Positions 1-6,125 of a DNA stretch of 6,125 nucleotides are shown piece after piece; the stretch's first letter is position 1, and each line of letters begins with the position of its first letter. The notes beneath the pieces are model-generated. The model was not told the DNA's origin. It searched no databases and saw only the letters and a program-made list of their open reading frames with translations. Source of the DNA: Actinomycetes bacterium (GTDB taxonomy: Bacteria > Actinomycetota > Thermoleophilia > Solirubrobacterales > Solirubrobacteraceae); NCBI GenBank assembly GCA_023429855.1, contig JAEZDB010000285.1:1-6125 (forward strand). Direction: 5' to 3'. Made by a program: the position numbers and the translations under genes.

Positions 1-1
1 C

Positions 2-301
2 GACCACGGCGCTGCGACCGCCGTCGGCGCGCACGGCGCCGCCAAGCCCGCCGACGCCGCCGCGGCAAAGTCGGAGCACGGCGCCGCCGCCTCGACCGAC
101 GGCCATGCCCCTGCCAATGCCGATCACGGCGCAGCTGCCGATCATGGCGCCGAGAGCAAGTCCGCTGACCACGGCGCCGAGACCAAATCCGCCGGGCACG
201 GCGCAACGGCGTCGAGCCACGGCGCTTCTTCGTCCAGCAGCGCCAAGGAGAAGAAGGACGAAGTCACCGCCGACGACGTCCTCGTCTCCCGCAAGCACTA
301 G
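2..301 (+). CDS. C-terminal fragment of an unrecognised His/Gly/Ala-rich low-complexity protein
   Basis: The gene enters from the left edge and its start lies outside the window. The frame beginning at base 2 stays open for 99 codons to a TAG at 299-301. The visible part contains eight HGA tripeptides, mostly preceded by D, E, G, S or A, within Ala/Ser/Lys-rich sequence. It ends in a charged segment (SAKEKKDEVTADDVLVSRKH). Third codon positions are mostly G or C, as in the neighbouring genes, which supports real coding. There is no membrane segment, catalytic motif or recognisable fold, so this looks like a disordered tail attached to a domain that lies upstream. Regularly spaced histidines might bind metal, but that is speculation. 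I do not recognise the family. The next gene starts about 100 bases downstream. Confidence 0.6.
   Translation, partial: DHGAATAVGAHGAAKPADAAAAKSEHGAAASTDGHAPANADHGAAADHGAESKSADHGAETKSAGHGATASSHGASSSSSAKEKKDEVTADDVLVSRKH
137..217 (+). repeat. Three imperfect tandem 27-base coding repeats (HGA units)
   Basis: Three consecutive 27-base units encode ADHGAESKS (137-163), ADHGAETKS (164-190) and the more diverged AGHGATASS (191-217). The first two differ by a single amino acid and a few bases, several of them synonymous. Looser HGA units occur on either side. The array lies wholly inside the coding frame, so expansion or contraction would preserve the frame. Confidence 0.65.
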
Positions 302-399
302 CGCCCTGGGGCCCGCGTCCTAGGCACCAAGCGAGCAGGCGTCAAATTGGTCTGCGGGCTGGAACATCGTTTTGCCGCTTCGCACACAGGCTCTCATGA

Positions 400-1563
400 G
401 TGTCTAGGCTGGCCTCCATCACCTTCGCCGACCACCTGATCGCTCTCGGGCCGGCCGTCGCCGAGCGCGCCCTGCGCCTCACGCCGGTCCTGGTCGACAT
501 CTCCTCGCCCTACGGCGACAACGTCGGTGCGGCGCGCGCGGTCGATGCGGCCATTGCGGCCGTGCCCGCCGCAGAGGTATTCCGCCTGCCATCGTCGAGC
601 CCCGGGCTCGAGGACGACCTGCTGCTCACCGTGCGCGGCACGGGGGCGGCCCGCATCGTGCTCGTCGGCCACGTCGACACCGTCATCCCGGCCGACCAGC
701 ATCGCCCCGCCAGCGAGGTCGGCGACCGCATCGACGGCTCGGGCACGATCGACATGAAGGGCGGCGACGCGATCGCGCTCGGCATCCTAGCCGAGCTCTC
801 CGCCCAGGCCTGGCGCTGCGCCTACGCGCAGCTCGACCTGCTCCTGGTCTGCGACGAGGAGTGGCGTCACGGACCGATGCTCCACGCCCCGCGATTCTCC
901 GGCTACGACGCCTGCCTCTGCTTCGAAGCCGGCGAGCGCGACGACCAAGGGCGCGAGGCCGTGGTCGTGCGCCGCAAAGCCGCCGGCAGCATCGAGGTGT
1001 CGGCCCAAGGCCGGGCCGCGCACGCCGGCGCGGCGCCCGACGAAGGCCGCAGCGCGCTCCTCGCCCTGGCGTCGGCGGCACTGGCGCTCGCCGACCTGCA
1101 CGATCCCGAAGGCCCGGATCGCCTCTCGGTCGTCCCGTCGATCCTGCAGAGCGGCGAGGCCGTGAACATCGTCCCCGGCATCGGCACGCTCACCTGCGAC
1201 GTGCGCGCCGATCACAACGGGGCCTTCGACCGCGTCCTCGCGGCCGTGCCCGGCGAGGTCCGCGGCGTGGCGCTCGAGGCTCGCATCGGCCGGTCCTGGC
1301 CCGGCATGGACGCTGAAGCGGCCGCCGCGCCGGTGCTCGAAGCGGCATCGGCGGCGCTCGGCCGGCCGATCGTGGCAGCGTCGCGCGGAGGCGCCAGCGA
1401 CGCCAGCCACATCGCCGGCGTCGTCTCGCTCACGATCGACGGGCTCGGTCCGCTCGGCGAAGGCTCGCACGCCCCGCACGAGCACCTGCTCGCCTCGAGC
1501 CTGCTGCCCCGCAGCGAGGTGGCGCTCGCCATCCTCGCCACGGTGCTCGCGCGCGTCGCCTAG
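400..1563 (+). CDS. M20 family zinc metallopeptidase (carboxypeptidase G2/ArgE/DapE-like)
   Basis: The product is a 387-residue di-zinc amidohydrolase or peptidase, likely releasing an amino acid from an N-acyl or dipeptide-like substrate in the cytoplasm; no signal peptide is visible. Motifs run in the family order: LVGHVDTV with H91 and D93, GSGTIDMKGGDA with the bridging metal ligand D118, CDEE with the probable catalytic base E153 followed by E154, CFEAGE with E176, and GSHAPHE with H357. The dimerisation (lid) domain occupies about 190-300 and includes GRAAHAG with H208. Family knowledge assigns these as the zinc ligands and active site of carboxypeptidase G2-type enzymes. The length is normal for M20. 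The GTG at 400 is chosen because an in-frame TGA immediately precedes it (397-399) and no other good start lies nearby; the Shine-Dalgarno is weak (AGG at 388-390). The exact substrate (folate/glutamate, acetylornithine, succinyl-diaminopimelate or other) cannot be read from the sequence. Confidence 0.92.
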   Translation: MSRLASITFADHLIALGPAVAERALRLTPVLVDISSPYGDNVGAARAVDAAIAAVPAAEVFRLPSSSPGLEDDLLLTVRGTGAARIVLVGHVDTVIPADQHRPASEVGDRIDGSGTIDMKGGDAIALGILAELSAQAWRCAYAQLDLLLVCDEEWRHGPMLHAPRFSGYDACLCFEAGERDDQGREAVVVRRKAAGSIEVSAQGRAAHAGAAPDEGRSALLALASAALALADLHDPEGPDRLSVVPSILQSGEAVNIVPGIGTLTCDVRADHNGAFDRVLAAVPGEVRGVALEARIGRSWPGMDAEAAAAPVLEAASAALGRPIVAASRGGASDASHIAGVVSLTIDGLGPLGEGSHAPHEHLLASSLLPRSEVALAILATVLARVA

Positions 1564-1566
1564 CTC

Positions 1567-1611
1567 GTCGCGGCCCCGGCGCACGGGCTGTCGGCAGCCG
1601 CGACCGTTTCT
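1567..1611 (+). terminator. Candidate terminator after the M20 peptidase, branched hairpin
   Basis: A perfect 8-bp inverted repeat, GTCGCGGC (1567-1574) with GCCGCGAC (1597-1604), begins four bases after the peptidase stop. It encloses a CCCG/CGGG hairpin (1575-1587) and a small CTG-TCGG-CA loop, giving a possible three-way junction. A short T-rich stretch (CGTTTCT) follows. The position and stem fit an intrinsic terminator, but the T-run is weak and GC-rich DNA forms such stems easily. Confidence 0.45.
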
Positions 1612-1661
1612 GAATCGTCCATGTGGTGATCTGACCGGTGCATCGCTGCCACCATGGAGCG

Positions 1662-2471
<810 letters not shown>

Positions 2472-2478
2472 GCGCCAA

Positions 2479-2586
2479 CTTTCATACCAAAAGCTCAACC
2501 TCTGCTCGCAGGGGCCGAAAGTATGAAAGAGAACCCTCTCCACGCAAAACGCGTGGTGCTGCTGCGCTTTTGCCGGTATGAGGGGG
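2479..2586 (+). promoter_or_regulatory. Candidate structured 5' leader of the c-di-GMP gene with alternative pairings
   Basis: CTTTCATAC (2479-2487) and GTATGAAAG (2521-2529) form a perfect 9-bp inverted repeat enclosing the hairpin CCTCTG-CTCG-CAGGGG (2499-2514, one G-T pair). Downstream, CCACGC (2540-2545) and GCGTGG (2551-2556) form a hairpin. This conflicts with a GCAAAA (2544-2549)/TTTTGC (2568-2573) stem. CCCTCTC (2534-2540) can pair with GAGGGGG (2580-2586), covering the Shine-Dalgarno-like run. CTTTCATACC (2479-2488) can instead pair along ten bases with GGTATGAGGG (2575-2584), with two G-U pairs. These are direct readings of complementarity. A regulatory leader is inference, and I could not match it to a known riboswitch class, including both c-di-GMP classes. 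A protein-binding DNA operator is the main alternative. Confidence 0.4.
2581..2586 (+). promoter_or_regulatory. Purine-rich ribosome-binding site candidate for the GGDEF-EAL gene
   Basis: AGGGGG ends 13 bases before the GTG at 2600, a long spacing. It is still the only Shine-Dalgarno-like run near any of the three possible starts (GTG 2600, GTG 2645, ATG 2660), so it favours 2600. It lies inside two of the predicted leader pairings. Confidence 0.4.
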
Positions 2587-2599
2587 ATCGCCCAGCCTC

Positions 2600-5221
2600 G
2601 TGCCCAGCCTGCCAGACCCAGCGACCACTGCCACCGCGCCCCGCGTGTTCGCCGGCAGCATGCGCGAATCGTTCGATCTGTCGCCGGTGGCGATGGTGCT
2701 CCTCGACGTCTCCGGAGTCATCGTGCGCGCGAACCTGCGCGTTGCCGCCCTCCTGGGCTCGTCGCCCGAAGACCTCGTCGGCAGCCACTGGACCCGCTTC
2801 GCCACGCCGCGCGACCGGGCAGCGGCTGACCGCGCGCTCGCCGCGCTGCTCGATGGCGACCGTGCGATCCTCGGTTCGCCGGAGTTCTCTTACGAGCGCC
2901 CCGATGGTCAGACGGCCTGGTTCCGCTCGTCGACGAGCGCAGTCGTCGAACCCGGGCAGGCGCCGCTGCTGCTCGTCCAGCTGACGGACCTCGGCGAGGA
3001 ACACCGTGCGCGCGCAGCCGTCGCCGGCATGCTCGACCGCCACGACCGGATCGCGGCCGTCGTCACGTCGTCGCGCAATGCGATCCTCGCGACCGACGCC
3101 CACGGGATCATCACGACCTGGAACCCGGCGATCGAGGAGCTCCTCGGATGGAAGGCGGAGCAGGTGATCGGCACGCCGCTCCCCGACCTCATCCCGGACC
3201 GCCACTCCGAAACGAAGGCGCTGATCGACGAGACGATGGGCGGGCAGGAGTACCCGCGCTTCGCCAGCTTCTTCCCGCGGGCCGACGGCGAGCCGATCGC
3301 CGTTGACGTGGACCCGTCGCCGGTGCGCGACAGCGCCGGCAACGCCATCGGCTTTTCTTGCCTGATCGTCCCGCACGACGCCGAAGCACCCGACGCTCGT
3401 ATCCGCTGGCTCAACGCGCAGCAGCGTCTGCTCTCGCGGCTCCGTGCGCTCATCGCGCGCGGCGGCTCGCAAGACGAGGTCGAAGCCGACATCCTCACCG
3501 CGGTCGGCTCGACGACCTTCTCTACGCACGCGCTGATCGTCGATCTGCGCGACGACCACGAGACCTTTCGTACTCGCGCCTCCGTGGGATGGGCGCCGGG
3601 GCAGCTGCCCGCCGTCGACATGGTCAACAACAACACGGTGATCGGCCGCGCCGTGCGCACCGGCTCGACCCTCGCCGTCGGGGACTGGGCGAGAAGCGAC
3701 GTCTTCAAAACGCCTTCGCTGGACGCGGCCGGGATCCTCGCCGGCCTCGGCGTGCCGGTGTACTCCGGCGGCGAGGTCGTCGGCGCGATCGGCGTCTACC
3801 GGCCACAGGCGGGCGACTGGGATCCGGCTGAGCGCGAGTTTGTCGAAGAGGTCGCACGGACCTACGGCGAGGCGCTGCACCGCTGGGACGAGGAAGCCGA
3901 GCGCCGTCGCCTCGACCTCCACGACCGCCTGACGGGCCTCCCGACGCTGACGCTGCTCGTCGACCGGCTCGAGCAGGCGCTCGACCGCGACCGCAAGCTC
4001 GGTCTGCTGACCGGCGTGCTGGTCCTCGACATCGACCACTTCAAGTTCGTCAACGACACCCTCGGCCACGACGTCGGCGACCGGCTGCTCACCGCGGTGG
4101 TGCCGCGGCTGCAGTCCGTGGTGCGGCCGGGCGACACCATCGCCCGGTTGTCGGGCGACGAGTTCGTGATCGTCTGCGGCGAGGTCGACGACGAGTCCGA
4201 CCCGATGCTGCTGGCCGAAGCGATCCTGGACGCGTTTGCCGAGCCGTTCGCGGCCGCCGGCGAGGAGCACGTGCTGAGCGTGAGCATCGGCCTCACCGTC
4301 GCGACGGCTGAGGCGACCCCGCAAGAGCTGCTCAGCGACGCCGACGCCGCGACGTTCCGCGCCAAAGAGCTGGGGCGCAACCGCATCGAGGTGTTCGACC
4401 GGTCGCTGCGCGATCGCGTGACCGAACGCGTCCGCACCGAGCGCGAACTGCGCGGCGCCGTCGACCGCGGCGAGCTCTCGCTGCGCTACCAGCCGATCGT
4501 CGATCTGCGCACCGGCTTCATCGAGGGCGTCGAAGCGCTGGTGCGCTGGCAGCACCCCGAACGCGGCCTGGTCGGTCCTGGCGACTTCATCACGATCGCC
4601 GAAGAGTCGGGCCTGATCGTCGGACTGGGGGAGTGGGTGCTCCGCGAGGCCTGCACCCAGGCGGCGCAGTGGCTGCGCGAGTTCGACCTGCCGCGGCCGT
4701 TTCAGCTGTCGGTGAACCTGTCGGCCCGCCAGCTCGGCGACCGCTCGATCTCGCAGACCGTCGTCGACGCGCTCGCCGACTCTGGCCTCCCCGCGACCTC
4801 CCTCGCGCTCGAGGTGACCGAGTCGGTCCTGATCGAGCAAGAAGACGCCGTCGACATCCTCACCGACCTGCGCAAGCAAGGCGTGCGGATCATGCTCGAC
4901 GACTTCGGCACCGGCTACTCGTCGCTGTCGTACCTGCGGAGGTTCGAGGTCGACGCCCTGAAGATCGACCGTTCCTTCGTCTCCGAACTTGGAGAGCGGC
5001 GCCAAGACGCGCTGCTCGTCTCGGCGCTCGTCCAGATGGCGAACGCTTTGAACATCGACGCCGTCGCCGAGGGCGTCGAAACCGCGCAGCAGGCACAGAT
5101 GCTTCGCGTCCTGGGCTGTGGACTGGCCCAGGGATTCCACTTTGCACGACCACTGACCATCGAGGACGCCACCGAGTTGATGCGTCGCGGCGGCGTTGTT
5201 CCGGGAGGGGCAGCACGATGA
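2600..5221 (+). CDS. PAS-PAS-GAF-GGDEF-EAL cyclic-di-GMP turnover protein
   Basis: This 873-residue cytoplasmic sensor enzyme has no membrane segment. Order: PAS about 22-135, PAS about 146-258, helical linker, GAF about 275-425, GGDEF about 440-600, EAL about 612-865. The GGDEF domain has DRLTGLP (442-448), the metal-site D477, FKFVND with N485, GHDVGD with D494, and SGDEF at 518-522 in place of GGDEF. The RxxD inhibitory site is present (R509, D512). The TGLPNR motif reads TGLPTL here. The EAL domain looks catalytically complete: EAL at 645-647, N706, E738, DDFGTGYSSL with D767 and D768, K788, E824 and Q844. Family knowledge predicts c-di-GMP hydrolysis to pGpG, with possible synthesis by the variant GGDEF. 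The PAS and GAF domains presumably sense a ligand, but which one cannot be told. The GTG at 2600 follows an in-frame TGA at 2579-2581; ATG at 2660 is an alternative start, just before PAS1. The gene overlaps the response regulator by four bases. Confidence 0.93.
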   Translation: MPSLPDPATTATAPRVFAGSMRESFDLSPVAMVLLDVSGVIVRANLRVAALLGSSPEDLVGSHWTRFATPRDRAAADRALAALLDGDRAILGSPEFSYERPDGQTAWFRSSTSAVVEPGQAPLLLVQLTDLGEEHRARAAVAGMLDRHDRIAAVVTSSRNAILATDAHGIITTWNPAIEELLGWKAEQVIGTPLPDLIPDRHSETKALIDETMGGQEYPRFASFFPRADGEPIAVDVDPSPVRDSAGNAIGFSCLIVPHDAEAPDARIRWLNAQQRLLSRLRALIARGGSQDEVEADILTAVGSTTFSTHALIVDLRDDHETFRTRASVGWAPGQLPAVDMVNNNTVIGRAVRTGSTLAVGDWARSDVFKTPSLDAAGILAGLGVPVYSGGEVVGAIGVYRPQAGDWDPAEREFVEEVARTYGEALHRWDEEAERRRLDLHDRLTGLPTLTLLVDRLEQALDRDRKLGLLTGVLVLDIDHFKFVNDTLGHDVGDRLLTAVVPRLQSVVRPGDTIARLSGDEFVIVCGEVDDESDPMLLAEAILDAFAEPFAAAGEEHVLSVSIGLTVATAEATPQELLSDADAATFRAKELGRNRIEVFDRSLRDRVTERVRTERELRGAVDRGELSLRYQPIVDLRTGFIEGVEALVRWQHPERGLVGPGDFITIAEESGLIVGLGEWVLREACTQAAQWLREFDLPRPFQLSVNLSARQLGDRSISQTVVDALADSGLPATSLALEVTESVLIEQEDAVDILTDLRKQGVRIMLDDFGTGYSSLSYLRRFEVDALKIDRSFVSELGERRQDALLVSALVQMANALNIDAVAEGVETAQQAQMLRVLGCGLAQGFHFARPLTIEDATELMRRGGVVPGGAAR
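5203..5210 (+). promoter_or_regulatory. Strong Shine-Dalgarno of the response regulator
   Basis: GGGAGGGG sits seven bases before the ATG at 5218, inside the last codons of the GGDEF-EAL gene. It is the best ribosome-binding site in the window. It settles 5218 as the start, even though the same frame stays open for several hundred bases upstream. Confidence 0.8.
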
Positions 5222-6036
5222 CCCAACACCAAGTTCTCGTCGTAGACGACGAACCAGACGTCCGCAGCCTTGTTCGGCTGCTCCTCGAACGCGCCGGGTA
5301 CGACGTGTCTGAGGCCGTCGACGGCCGTGCCGCGCTGCGGCACATCTTCAGCGACGTGCCGGACCTCGTTCTGCTCGACGTGACGATGCCCGACATCGAC
5401 GGCTGGCAGACGCTGCAGCGGATCCGCGACGTGACCGACGTCCCCGTGATCATGCTCACCGCCGCGTCGACGGAGCTGGAGAAGGTGCGCGGACTCAAAT
5501 CCGGCGCCGACGACTACGTGACCAAGCCCTTTGGCCGCCAGGAGCTGCTCGCCCGCATCGACGCGATCCTGCGCCGCTCGACGGACGCCAGCGCCGAGGC
5601 GCCGCAGGCGATCGACGACGGACTCGTCGCCATCGACCCGATCACCGCGACGGTGGCGGTCTCCGGTCAGCCGGTCCACCTCACGCCGCTCGAGTTCCGC
5701 CTGCTGCACACGCTGGTCCGCCACCCCGGCGAAGTCATCGGCCGCGACCGGCTGCTAGAGCTGGTATGGGGCAACGACCGTGCCGCGCCCGAGCAGGTCA
5801 AGCTGTACGTGGGCTACCTGCGGCGCAAGCTCGAGTCGGTCCTCCCGGCCGACGAGGTGCCGATCGAGACGGTCCGCGGCTTCGGCTACCGCTACCTCGG
5901 ACCCGGCGCCCCGCAGCCGGCGGCGCAGGCGGCGGCTCCTGCACGCGAGCCTGCTCCCGCACGCGCGACGGCACCGAGCTCGTCGAGCACTGGCGGTGGC
6001 TTTGGCGGCTTCGACATGGACAACCCCTTCCTCTAG
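5218..6036 (+). CDS. OmpR/PhoB-family response regulator with unusual C-terminal tail
   Basis: The product (272 residues) is a two-component transcription factor. The receiver domain (about 4-120) has the acidic pair D10/D11, phospho-acceptor D54 in LLDVTMPDIDGW, T81, switch aromatic Y100 and K103 in VTKPF, so phosphorylation should work. The winged-helix DNA-binding domain spans about 134-227, with LTPLEFRLL (155-163), the recognition-helix region PEQVKLYVGYLRRKLE (191-206) and the wing hairpin RGFGYRYL (220-227). Residues 228-272 are an extra Ala/Pro-rich then Ser/Gly-rich tail ending FDMDNPFL; most OmpR proteins stop soon after the wing. The ATG overlaps the stop of the c-di-GMP gene (ATGA), indicating one transcript and probable translational coupling. 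No histidine kinase lies in the window, so its phosphodonor and target promoters are unknown. The family assignment is secure; the function of the tail is not. Confidence 0.94.
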   Translation: MTQHQVLVVDDEPDVRSLVRLLLERAGYDVSEAVDGRAALRHIFSDVPDLVLLDVTMPDIDGWQTLQRIRDVTDVPVIMLTAASTELEKVRGLKSGADDYVTKPFGRQELLARIDAILRRSTDASAEAPQAIDDGLVAIDPITATVAVSGQPVHLTPLEFRLLHTLVRHPGEVIGRDRLLELVWGNDRAAPEQVKLYVGYLRRKLESVLPADEVPIETVRGFGYRYLGPGAPQPAAQAAAPAREPAPARATAPSSSSTGGGFGGFDMDNPFL

Positions 6037-6051
6037 GGCACACACTTCCCT

Positions 6052-6067
6052 CAGCGCCGAGGCGCTG
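6052..6067 (+). terminator. Candidate hairpin terminator after the response regulator
   Basis: CAGCGCC (6052-6058) and GGCGCTG (6061-6067) are perfect 7-base inverted arms, realistically a 6-bp stem with a CGAG loop, 15 bases after the regulator's stop. No T-run follows, so it could be a processing or Rho-associated structure rather than a classic intrinsic terminator. Confidence 0.4.
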
Positions 6068-6078
6068 CGCGGCGGAAG

Positions 6079-6125
6079 CGTCGGCCGCGACGAGGGCATC
6101 AGTTCGCTGCGCCGCCGAAAGGCGG
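6079..6125 (+). other. Two further hairpins at the right edge, one with a GAAA tetraloop
   Basis: CGTCG (6079-6083) and CGACG (6088-6092) form a stem around GCCG. CCGCC (6112-6116), GAAA (6117-6120) and GGCGG (6121-6125) form a stem capped by a GNRA-type tetraloop, cut at the window edge, so the stem may be longer. No gene is visible in 6037-6125. The region could be a terminator cluster, the leader of the next gene or the start of a structured RNA; short stems are also common by chance at this GC content. Confidence 0.3.

Noticed and set aside
302..399. A sigma-70-type promoter before the peptidase (TTGGTC at 347-352).
   Set aside because: No acceptable -10 element lies at the right spacing, so no promoter is called.
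396..407. Tiny ORFs overlapping gene starts: ATG 396 (three codons) across the peptidase start, and ATG 1654 (three codons) ending in ATGA overlap with the LOG start.
   Set aside because: Three-codon frames arise often by chance and neither has its own ribosome site, so reinitiation coupling is not supported.
2479..2586. A known c-di-GMP riboswitch (GEMM-I or class II) in front of the c-di-GMP gene.
   Set aside because: The conserved GEMM-I core segments and tetraloop-receptor arrangement are not visible; the stems here are different. Only a covariance-model search could overturn this.
2523..2984. Small frames starting at ATG 2523 (MKENPLHAKR) and ATG 2578 that could be upstream peptides.
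   Set aside because: Both run on into the PAS-coding region in the wrong frame with Arg/Ser/Pro-rich noise, and no ribosome site supports them. A leader peptide is not excluded but not supported.
2495..5140. An open antisense frame of about 880 codons opposite the GGDEF-EAL gene.
   Set aside because: Long antisense frames are a usual by-product of GC-ended codons. The predicted protein is a biased Arg/Asp/Val/Glu/His mixture with no domain, while the + strand shows five recognisable domains with intact active sites.
4633..5217. The regulator's reading frame is open far upstream, as if the regulator were fused to a longer N-terminus.
   Set aside because: The upstream part lies over the EAL domain in another frame and is Arg/Ala/Pro-rich noise. 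The strong Shine-Dalgarno at 5203-5210 and a standard receiver N-terminus place the start at 5218.

Overview
The window is very GC-rich DNA in which every coding frame uses strongly GC-ended codons and some starts are GTG. Together with an OmpR-type regulator, a multidomain c-di-GMP enzyme and a long LOG-family protein, this suggests a high-GC actinomycete, possibly of the Thermoleophilia (Solirubrobacterales) type. That placement is inference from composition and gene style, not from a marker gene. All supported genes lie on the + strand. I see no tRNA, rRNA, CRISPR array, insertion sequence or phage gene, and no gene-free stretch longer than about 130 bases.

Layout. (1) Positions 2-301 are the 3' end of a gene encoding a low-complexity, His/Gly/Ala-rich tail with imperfect 9-residue repeats. 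(2) Positions 400-1563 encode a cytoplasmic M20 zinc peptidase of the carboxypeptidase G2/ArgE/DapE type with all metal ligands present, followed by a plausible branched terminator hairpin. (3) Positions 1662-2471 encode a LOG-family (TIGR00730) nucleoside-monophosphate phosphoribohydrolase with an acidic N-terminal extension. (4) Positions 2472-2599 form a relatively A/T-rich spacer packed with nested and mutually exclusive inverted repeats. (5) Positions 2600-5221 encode a PAS-PAS-GAF-GGDEF-EAL cyclic-di-GMP enzyme. (6) Positions 5218-6036 encode an OmpR/PhoB-type response regulator that overlaps the previous gene by 4 bases (ATGA) and carries an unusual C-terminal tail. (7) Positions 6037-6125 contain three small hairpins, the last cut by the window edge.

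How they fit together. The c-di-GMP enzyme and the response regulator form a translationally coupled signalling pair. No histidine kinase is visible, so the regulator's phosphodonor is unknown. The peptidase and the LOG protein look like independent housekeeping genes separated by terminator-like hairpins. The most interesting non-coding signal is the leader before the c-di-GMP gene. One 10-base segment there can pair either with a nearby partner or with a distal near-copy that includes the purine-rich ribosome-binding site, which is the geometry of a translational switch. Nothing in the window is clearly a new biological system; the leader and the regulator's SSB-like tail are the best candidates for follow-up.
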